Assembly: GCA_015486095.1 (NCBI GenBank)
Contig: WFSK01000104.1
Coordinates: 1 to 10,896 of the forward strand
Direction of reading: 5' to 3'
Source of the DNA: Thermotogae bacterium
GTDB lineage: Bacteria; Thermotogota; Thermotogae; B3-G13
DNA: 10,896 nt
Shown one piece after another: positions 6,281 through 10,896 of this stretch. A program made the translations under genes and the position numbers. Below the pieces are notes generated by a model. That model was not told the origin of the DNA, did no database searches, and saw nothing but the letters and a program-made list of their open reading frames with translations. Each line of letters opens with the position of its first letter. The first letter of the stretch is position 1.

Positions 6281-7858
6281 TCATCTCTTGTACATTCTAT
6301 CCGTTACCACGAACATAGTGCCCGCAACTGCTATGAGCAACGTTCCGATCGCCTGTGCTTCTCCGTAATGCCTCGAAGAGAGGAACCTGTATATGGCAAC
6401 AGGAATGGTGGTATATTCTGGAGTGTACAGCATCAACGTGGCTCCCAATTCTCCAAATCCTATTGCCACAGCCAGGGCAAACGCACCTATAACAGCAGGG
6501 AGAATGGCGGGGAGATCGACGTATCTAAATACCTGCCATTCGTTTGCCCCGAATATTCGGGCGGCGTCCCCGAAGTCCTTTGGTATCGAAGACCATGCGG
6601 CTAAGATCCCCTGAAAGGCGAGTGGGAAGGATAGAATAGCGTATACGATCGGCAGCTCGACGGGAACGGGGATAGAGAAGACATTGGAGATGGAGATATA
6701 TCCGAAGGCGAGTGTTATGGGAGATATGGCGAGTGGGGTGATGAAGATAGCCTCCAATAGAGAAATGCCTCTTTTTATCCTTACACATACGTATGCACTC
6801 ATCGTGCTCAAAATGATGACCACGATCGCCGAGAAAATGGAGAAGATGACGCTGTTCATCATAACCTTGATGGGATTCGTACCGAGTATCGCGCTGTAGC
6901 GCGTGGAAAAGATATCTTTCATCCAGAGGAGTGAGAATCTGTTGTGCAGGTAGTCCCAGAACCCACCCACGATTATCGCTATCACCGGCAGGAATATAAC
7001 AGTTAAGACCAGTAACAGGTACGCCCATCCCCATCTTGGGAATCTTCTCACCTTTCCACCGCCAATTTCACCTATTCCCACAAAACGAACCTTGAATTTG
7101 GATAATAAAAGGGTGAGTATGGAGATCAGCATGAGTTGTAAGACTATTAAAGCAGTTGCAGACTTGAAGTCGACGAGAGTGGTCGTGTACATGTAGATCT
7201 GCACCTCGAGTGTTGCAAAACGTGCCCCACCGAGGATGAGAACAACAGAAAAAGATAAGAAGCAGTAGATGAAGACGAGCAGAAACGCTGCAACGATCGA
7301 AGGGAATATGTATGGCAATACACCGTAGTAGAACGCCTTAAACCTACCAGCACCATCTATCTTCGCTTCTTCCTCATATATGGGATCGACGTTGAACCAG
7401 GAAGAGGACACCAGCCTTATGATTATTGGAAAGTTATAGAAACTATGTCCGATTATTATGGCTGCGAGTGAGTACAGTAGGTGGATCTTTGTCTTGAACA
7501 CGGAGTACAGCAATCTGTTCAACAGCCCGTTGTTTCCGAATATGGATATGAATCCAAGCGCCACACTAACGCCCGGTACTATGAAGGGGATCAGAGATAA
7601 AGATAAGAATATTCTCTTGAACCTGAAGGATGTCCTCGCAACGAGATATGCACCGGGTAGACCCAGGGCAACGGTAACGATCGCAGATATAAGGGCTTGC
7701 TTAAACGTAAAGGATAAGCGCTTCAGATTATATGCACTGGTTATTCCTTGCCAGAATGCCCCTGGTGAAAAGAATCGGAAGAATATGGAGGAAATCGGCA
7801 GGTAAAAGAATAAGATGAAAACGAGCAGTGGTGAGATGAGAACCACTGCTCGAGTCAT
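6281..7858 (-). CDS. thiP: Thiamine ABC transporter, fused double permease ThiP
   Basis: Inner-membrane channel of the ThiBPQ-type importer for thiamine and its phosphates. About 525 residues hold two tandem ABC-permease domains in one chain, the usual ThiP layout, with roughly 12 hydrophobic segments. Each half has the cytoplasmic coupling (EAA) loop: EEEAKIDGAGRFKAFYYGVL at about 162-181, and DAARIFGANEWQVFRYVDLP at about 431-450. These contact the ATPase. I chose ATG 7858, four bases after the thiB stop (7863-7865). A longer reading from TTG at 7876 would overlap thiB by 14 bases; neither has a good ribosome-binding site. The similar AfuB/iron(III) permeases share this fused layout, but the thiB neighbour and TPP riboswitch favour thiamine. 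A strong hairpin sits just inside the gene. No ATPase gene follows. Confidence 0.9.
   Translation of the reverse strand: MTRAVVLISPLLVFILFFYLPISSIFFRFFSPGAFWQGITSAYNLKRLSFTFKQALISAIVTVALGLPGAYLVARTSFRFKRIFLSLSLIPFIVPGVSVALGFISIFGNNGLLNRLLYSVFKTKIHLLYSLAAIIIGHSFYNFPIIIRLVSSSWFNVDPIYEEEAKIDGAGRFKAFYYGVLPYIFPSIVAAFLLVFIYCFLSFSVVLILGGARFATLEVQIYMYTTTLVDFKSATALIVLQLMLISILTLLLSKFKVRFVGIGEIGGGKVRRFPRWGWAYLLLVLTVIFLPVIAIIVGGFWDYLHNRFSLLWMKDIFSTRYSAILGTNPIKVMMNSVIFSIFSAIVVIILSTMSAYVCVRIKRGISLLEAIFITPLAISPITLAFGYISISNVFSIPVPVELPIVYAILSFPLAFQGILAAWSSIPKDFGDAARIFGANEWQVFRYVDLPAILPAVIGAFALAVAIGFGELGATLMLYTPEYTTIPVAIYRFLSSRHYGEAQAIGTLLIAVAGTMFVVTDRMYKR
7822..7852 (-). terminator. Perfect 11-bp hairpin with T-rich tail just inside thiP (possible attenuator)
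   Basis: The + strand arms CGAGCAGTGGT (7822-7832) and ACCACTGCTCG (7842-7852) are exact inverted complements around a 9-base loop. On the thiP strand the stem begins 6 bases after the first base of the ATG at 7858. It is followed by GTTTTC and further T-rich sequence (minus strand, 7821-7803). This resembles an imperfect intrinsic terminator or stem that could lower thiP expression relative to thiB. The sequence also codes for thiP residues RAVVLISPLLV, so the hairpin may be partly fortuitous. The stem is seen directly; the function is inferred. Confidence 0.45.
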
Positions 7859-7862
7859 CGTT

Positions 7863-8864
7863 TTACTTCGATGCAATCATATCAGCCCAATTTTTTATCC
7901 ATGTCTCCAATTTTTCAGCAACCTCCGATGGCGCGACTGAGACGATCTTCTTTATCTCGGGGGCGTATTTGTACACGGGTGGCAAAGGCACATTCGTTAC
8001 AGGATACATCCACTGTGTGAGAGGGATCTCTTTTTGAAATGCATCCGTTAAGACGAAATCCATGAAATGCTTAGCGAGAGCCAAATGTTTGGCCCCTTTC
8101 AGGATCCCCACACCTTCCACCTGTACGTATGCTCCCTCCGTTGGTATTACGACACCGAATTCATCACTCTTGTAGTAATATTGGCTGTATGCTGCATCCG
8201 TTGCATAACTCACCATGATGGGTGCTTCACCTTTTGAAAGCATACCAAAGGCTTCATCCCATCCTTTCGTTATGGTGAGGATGTTGGGTTTCAACTTTCT
8301 CCAATAATCGAGATATCCCTTCTCTCCAAACACCGCTATCGTCCATATCAGAAAGGCAGTACCTGTAGAAGATGTCCTCGGATCCTCTACTATCAAACTC
8401 CTCCTCCATTTCGAAGATAGCAGTTCTGCAAAGGAGGCAGGAGGCTTACCCTTGAGGTATTTTTTGTCGTAAACCAACGCTATTGCACCGTAATCGTAGG
8501 GTATTACGTGAAATGTCTTATCGAATATCAAGCTCTTGTCCTTGATCCTGGATATGTTAGAAGGCTTGTAGGGCTGAAATATTCCTTCTTTCAACGCCTT
8601 CGGCAAAAGATTCGCATCTATACCCAGGAATATATCTGCCTTGGGGTTGTTCTTCTCGAGTATTATCCTCCCGAGGACACTCCCTGCATCGCCGTAAGAC
8701 AGAACCTTTACATGACAATCGTATTCCTTTTCGAACTTCGGTATTATCGCCTTTGCAGGCTCTCCCGCGAAACTGTCGTAGGTGTATATCACGAGATCTG
8801 CGCTTGCGACGAGGACGGTTGCAAACAGTGAAAACAGAAAGATCAAAAAGAAACAATACTTCAC
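7863..8864 (-). CDS. thiB: Thiamine-binding periplasmic protein ThiB
   Basis: Captures thiamine, TMP or TPP outside the membrane and delivers it to ThiP. From GTG 8864 it is 333 residues. The start KYCFFLIFLFSLFATVLVAS is a signal peptide with likely cleavage after ASA, before DLVIYTYDSF. The mature part matches E. coli ThiB as I recall it at YTYDSFA, PYDYGAIALVYDK, EDPRTSSTG, TKGWDEAFG (W202), VSYATDAAYS (Y220) and QWMYPVTNV (W285). These tryptophans and tyrosine correspond to the residues that stack on the ligand. I prefer GTG 8864 over the GTG at 8873 because AAGGTG at 8876-8871 then sits 6 bases upstream, and the shorter protein has a normal signal-peptide start. Transcribed with thiP and controlled by the TPP riboswitch leader. 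Confidence 0.94.
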   Translation of the reverse strand: MKYCFFLIFLFSLFATVLVASADLVIYTYDSFAGEPAKAIIPKFEKEYDCHVKVLSYGDAGSVLGRIILEKNNPKADIFLGIDANLLPKALKEGIFQPYKPSNISRIKDKSLIFDKTFHVIPYDYGAIALVYDKKYLKGKPPASFAELLSSKWRRSLIVEDPRTSSTGTAFLIWTIAVFGEKGYLDYWRKLKPNILTITKGWDEAFGMLSKGEAPIMVSYATDAAYSQYYYKSDEFGVVIPTEGAYVQVEGVGILKGAKHLALAKHFMDFVLTDAFQKEIPLTQWMYPVTNVPLPPVYKYAPEIKKIVSVAPSEVAEKLETWIKNWADMIASK

Positions 8865-8933
8865 TCTTAACACCTTCCTTCTTCGACTAGATGATTTGAA
8901 ACGAGATGTGGAAGATCACACTGGTGTTAAGAG
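8864..8933 (-). promoter_or_regulatory. Expression platform of the TPP riboswitch: ribosome-binding-site sequestering helix
   Basis: On the minus strand CTCTTAACACC (8933-8923) is exactly complementary to GGTGTTAAGAG (8874-8864). The latter holds part of the thiB Shine-Dalgarno sequence, the spacer and the first base of the GTG start. The 11-bp helix would close a 48-base loop and block translation. The same anti-SD arm can also pair through CCTCTT (8934-8929) with GGGAGG at the 3' side of the aptamer (8976-8971). This gives a plausible switch between ligand-bound OFF and ligand-free ON states. I see no T-tract-backed terminator here, so control is more likely translational than transcriptional. 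The complementarity is seen; the switching is inferred. Confidence 0.75.
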
Positions 8934-8966
8934 GTGTTCACAAAGAATATGTAAGCTATCATCTTC

Positions 8967-9050
8967 ATCGCCTCCCTCCGCTGGCATTACCCAGATCAGG
9001 TTCAGGGGTATATTCTCAGCCTGCCTTGTACGACAAGCACCCCCGGCCAT
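8967..9050 (-). ncRNA. TPP (THI-element) riboswitch aptamer
   Basis: The minus strand holds the conserved THI-box parts in order: GGGGGTGC (9044-9037), GGCTGAGA (9021-9014), TACCCCTGAACCTGATCTGG (9010-8991), and GGTAATGCCAGCG (8992-8980), then GAGGGAGG. P3 can form from TTGT (9036-9033) and ACAA (9029-9026). P1 can form from AUGGCC (9050-9045) and GGCGAU (8972-8967) with one G-G mismatch. The aptamer binds thiamine pyrophosphate and here precedes thiB-thiP, a common target for feedback control of thiamine uptake. Confidence 0.97.
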
Positions 9051-9054
9051 CTCT

Positions 9055-9082
9055 ATTATATCACTAATGTGTTATAATTCAA
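9055..9082 (-). promoter_or_regulatory. Sigma-A-like promoter of the riboswitch-thiB-thiP transcript
   Basis: Minus-strand TTGAAT (9082-9077) and a perfect TATAAT (9060-9055) are separated by 16 bases. The expected start point, about 7 bases downstream at 9047-9049, falls on the first bases of the riboswitch aptamer. The RNA therefore begins with the P1 stem. The -35 box shares bases with the -10 box of the divergent surE promoter. Confidence 0.75.
9070..9078 (+). promoter_or_regulatory. Extended -10 promoter of surE (probably leaderless transcript)
   Basis: TGTTATAAT (9070-9078) is an extended -10 element with a perfect TATAAT at 9073-9078. I see no good -35 box at the right distance. The expected start point at about 9084-9087 is at or within three bases of the surE ATG (9087). 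No Shine-Dalgarno sequence lies in front of that ATG, which fits translation of a leaderless mRNA. A promoter further upstream cannot be excluded, but it would run antisense through the riboswitch. Confidence 0.6.
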
Positions 9083-9086
9083 AGAG

Positions 9087-9842
9087 ATGAGGATACTCGT
9101 TACGAACGACGATGGAATAATGGCAGAGGGGCTCAGAGTACTCGTGAAACACCTGCAAGATTTGGCTGAGGTGCTGGTAGTTGCCCCAGATGTGGAGAGA
9201 AGTGCTACAGGTCATGCCATAACGGTGAGAACTCCTCTATGGATAAAGGAGATAAAGATAAACGGAGAATTCTTCGGTTACGCGGTCAATGGAACTCCTG
9301 CGGATTGTGTTAAGATAGGGGTAAAGGCGATATCCACGAAGGAGATAGATATGGTGATCAGTGGGATAAATAGGGGACCGAATCTGGGAACAGATATCAT
9401 GTATTCCGGGACCGTTTCGGCAGCGTTGGAAGGTGCGCTTCTGGGCAAGCCTTCGATCGCCGTATCGACTGTGGATTTTGACAAACCCGTATACGAATCC
9501 GCTGCCCGGTTTACCAAGGTGTTGATATCGAAGTTGGTCTTACAGGACTTCCCACGATACGATGCGTTGAACGTGAACGTTCCCTCCGTACCGTATTCGG
9601 AAATAAAGGGCATCAGGGTGACGAGACAGGGCTTGAGGAAATACAAGGACTTCTTCGAGGCACGAAAGGATCCATTTGGAAACACCTATTACTGGATGTT
9701 GGGAAAGGTAGTAGACGAGGAGAAGACGGGTGATATGGATTCTGCAGCCGTTGAAGCGGGATATGTGTCTGTAACACCCTTACATATATTCTTAACGGAT
9801 GAAAGAAGTATTGAAAAATTCAGATATCTGGAAGAGAGCTGA
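9087..9842 (+). CDS. surE: 5'/3'-nucleotidase SurE
   Basis: Metal-dependent phosphatase that removes phosphate from nucleoside monophosphates and short polyphosphates; linked to stationary-phase survival. The 251 residues begin with the family's canonical MRILVTNDDG. Metal ligands D8, D9, S39 (in PDVERSATGHA) and N95 (in SGINRGPNLGTD) fall at exactly the expected SurE positions. NGTPADC (68-74) and YSGTVSAALEG further confirm the family. The length is close to T. maritima SurE. The start is fixed by the conserved N-terminus although no ribosome-binding site precedes it. Its stop TGA (9840-9842) overlaps the next ATG by one base (TGATG), so the downstream phospholipase-like gene is translationally coupled. 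Confidence 0.96.
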   Translation: MRILVTNDDGIMAEGLRVLVKHLQDLAEVLVVAPDVERSATGHAITVRTPLWIKEIKINGEFFGYAVNGTPADCVKIGVKAISTKEIDMVISGINRGPNLGTDIMYSGTVSAALEGALLGKPSIAVSTVDFDKPVYESAARFTKVLISKLVLQDFPRYDALNVNVPSVPYSEIKGIRVTRQGLRKYKDFFEARKDPFGNTYYWMLGKVVDEEKTGDMDSAAVEAGYVSVTPLHIFLTDERSIEKFRYLEES

Positions 9843-10807
9843 TGGGTGAGATGCCAGATGTCTTGACTCACATAATATATGGAGATAGGACATTAGAGAA
9901 GGTTAGAGAAACGGATTATCTTTCCCTTACGAGGGAGATGATAAATTGGTTTCATCTGGGGAGTCAGGGGCCAGACCTGTTCTTCTATTATAAATTCTAT
10001 ACGCCCAAAAGAATTTCGAGGAAAGGTTACTTAATAGGGAAGAAGTTGCACGAAGAGGAGTGTGGAGACGTTATAATAGATGCGCTGCGTCTGATCCATT
10101 CCAGGATAGACGATCCCACCTTTACTTCCACTGCCATTCCGTATATCGCCGGCTATATCTCTCACTTTGCCGTAGATAGAAATGCTCATCCATATATCCG
10201 CTATCGAAGTGAATGTGTGTCGCCAAGAGCAAATGAACACCATCGCTTTGAAGTGATAGTGGATGCCTTGATGGCGAAGGAAGTCTTTGGAGACGATGTG
10301 AGGAAATTGAGAATTCATGAGAAGATCTACGTGGGTAAGGAGTTATCGGAACCCATAATAAGCATCTACAGGCATATATTTAGGCATCATTTCTCTGGTG
10401 AATTCGCCGGTATGGGACGAGATGTGATGAATGGTGCCTATAGGGATACCCTCCTGTTTTTGAAGTTGAAGTTTTCTCCCTTAGGCTTGCCACATATCAT
10501 TGCAGATGTTGCCGATGCATTAACGGCTTTTAGATATCGTTTCTCGAGCTATTTCCCTCCCCGTAAAATAGACTTCAAGAAGGATTATATGAACGAGTCT
10601 CACAGTGAATGGTGCTATCCCTGTAAGAGTGGCAAAGAGAGACATGAAAGTCTTTATGACCTCCTGAATAAGGGAATAGAAGAGGGAGCTCATATGATAG
10701 CAACCGCATTCGATTATCTGGAGGGCAAATGCGGCGAGGCAGAATTGAAGGACGCCTTTCCAAACATCTCTTTCTCCACTGGCAAGCAGTTATCCGAAGG
10801 GTATTAG
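9842..10807 (+). CDS. Zinc-dependent phospholipase C-like protein
   Basis: Resembles the zinc-dependent phospholipase C/S1-P1 nuclease fold family (Pfam PF00882 type), a set of mostly uncharacterised bacterial proteins of about 300 residues. The mainly helical 321 residues carry likely zinc ligands: H10 in PDVLTH, D45 in GSQGPD, H108, D112 and H116 in GYISHFAVDRNAH, and H133, H134, E137 and D141 in NEHHRFEVIVD. A later NESHSEWCYP segment adds another histidine and two cysteines (with CK). I see no signal peptide, unlike secreted clostridial phospholipase C, so it may act inside the cell. The true substrate is unknown. The gene begins in the surE stop (TGATG) with GGAAGAGAG at 9830-9838 just upstream, and ends 43 bases before an intrinsic terminator. 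Confidence 0.75.
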   Translation: MGEMPDVLTHIIYGDRTLEKVRETDYLSLTREMINWFHLGSQGPDLFFYYKFYTPKRISRKGYLIGKKLHEEECGDVIIDALRLIHSRIDDPTFTSTAIPYIAGYISHFAVDRNAHPYIRYRSECVSPRANEHHRFEVIVDALMAKEVFGDDVRKLRIHEKIYVGKELSEPIISIYRHIFRHHFSGEFAGMGRDVMNGAYRDTLLFLKLKFSPLGLPHIIADVADALTAFRYRFSSYFPPRKIDFKKDYMNESHSEWCYPCKSGKERHESLYDLLNKGIEEGAHMIATAFDYLEGKCGEAELKDAFPNISFSTGKQLSEGY

Positions 10808-10849
10808 GCTTCCTGTAGTGATTCACAATTATAGCATATAACCACGTAG

Positions 10850-10876
10850 AAAAGGCGCCCATATGGACGCCTTTTT
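10850..10876 (+). terminator. Intrinsic terminator of the surE-phospholipase operon
   Basis: AAAAGGCG (10850-10857) pairs with CGCCTTTT (10868-10875). The stem continues after a C/A mismatch with CC/GG around an ATAT loop, and T5 runs at 10872-10876. It lies 43 bases after the phospholipase-like stop. The A-run on the 5' side gives the opposite strand a T-run too, so it may stop transcription from both directions. Confidence 0.88.
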
Positions 10877-10896
10877 CGGTTGTTATCATATGGGGA

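Noticed and set aside
6270..6283. TGAAT/ATTCA mini-stem between aldA and thiP as a terminator
   Set aside because: Only 5 A/T-rich pairs and no following T-run on either strand.
6218..6604. 128-residue plus-strand open frame at the end of aldA
   Set aside because: It overlaps the ends of aldA and thiP, is rich in arginine and serine, and has no family resemblance.
6525..7034. 169-residue minus-strand open frame inside thiP
   Set aside because: Out-of-frame shadow of the permease; composition is not protein-like.
8874..8966. Transcription terminator in the thiB leader
   Set aside because: No stable hairpin followed by a T-run on the minus strand; the anti-SD helix explains the region better.
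10858..10895. Inverted copies of CCCATATG (10858-10865 and 10888-10895) near the window end
   Set aside because: The first copy is the inner part of the terminator stem-loop. Two 8-base A/T-centred near-palindromes alone do not support an operator.
1..10896. Mobile elements, CRISPR arrays, tRNA or rRNA genes, defence systems
   Set aside because: No direct-repeat array, transposase or integrase motif, or tRNA-like cloverleaf was found on either strand; all gene content is metabolic or transport.

Overview
The window looks like a bacterial chromosome segment with Thermotogota-like character. This is an inference from gene content and codon use, not a measured placement. AGA/AGG and ATA codons dominate and genes are tightly packed. 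The GH29 alpha-L-fucosidase keeps every catalytic residue that I recall from the Thermotoga maritima enzyme, at a constant offset of four residues. No transposase, integrase, CRISPR array, tRNA or rRNA is visible.

Region 1 (1-6255, + strand) is a deoxyhexose-utilisation gene run. In order it holds the 3' end of a large beta-sandwich-rich, probably glycoside hydrolase-type protein, an L-rhamnose isomerase (RhaI type), a GH29 alpha-L-fucosidase, a LarA-family nickel-pincer racemase/epimerase, and an AldA-type lactaldehyde dehydrogenase. The logic is: release L-fucose and/or L-rhamnose from glycans, isomerise to the ketose, cleave (kinase and aldolase not in the window) to DHAP plus L-lactaldehyde, oxidise this to L-lactate with AldA, and possibly racemise it with LarA.

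Region 2 (6281-9060, - strand) is a thiamine-uptake operon. A sigma-A-like promoter is followed at once by a TPP riboswitch, then thiB (periplasmic thiamine-binding protein) and thiP (fused double permease). The riboswitch leader contains a perfect 11-nt complement to the thiB ribosome-binding/start region, so the mechanism can be read as translational control. A perfect 11-bp hairpin followed by a T-rich stretch lies just inside thiP. No thiQ ATPase gene is present.

Region 3 (9069-10876, + strand) holds surE and a zinc-dependent phospholipase C-like gene, coupled by a TGATG overlap and closed by an intrinsic terminator. The surE promoter overlaps the divergent thiB promoter and places the start point almost at the surE ATG, which suggests a leaderless mRNA.

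The only stretch near 200 bases without protein code is 8865-9086, and it is occupied by the riboswitch leader and the two promoters. Other gaps are short: 2086-2120, 3456-3519, 4795-4809, 6256-6280 and 10808-10849. I see no convincing feature in them beyond ribosome-binding sites. I do not see evidence for an entirely new biological system. The points most worth a second look are the compact thiB/surE control region, the thiP-proximal hairpin, the missing thiQ, and the LarA-AldA pairing in a fucose/rhamnose operon.
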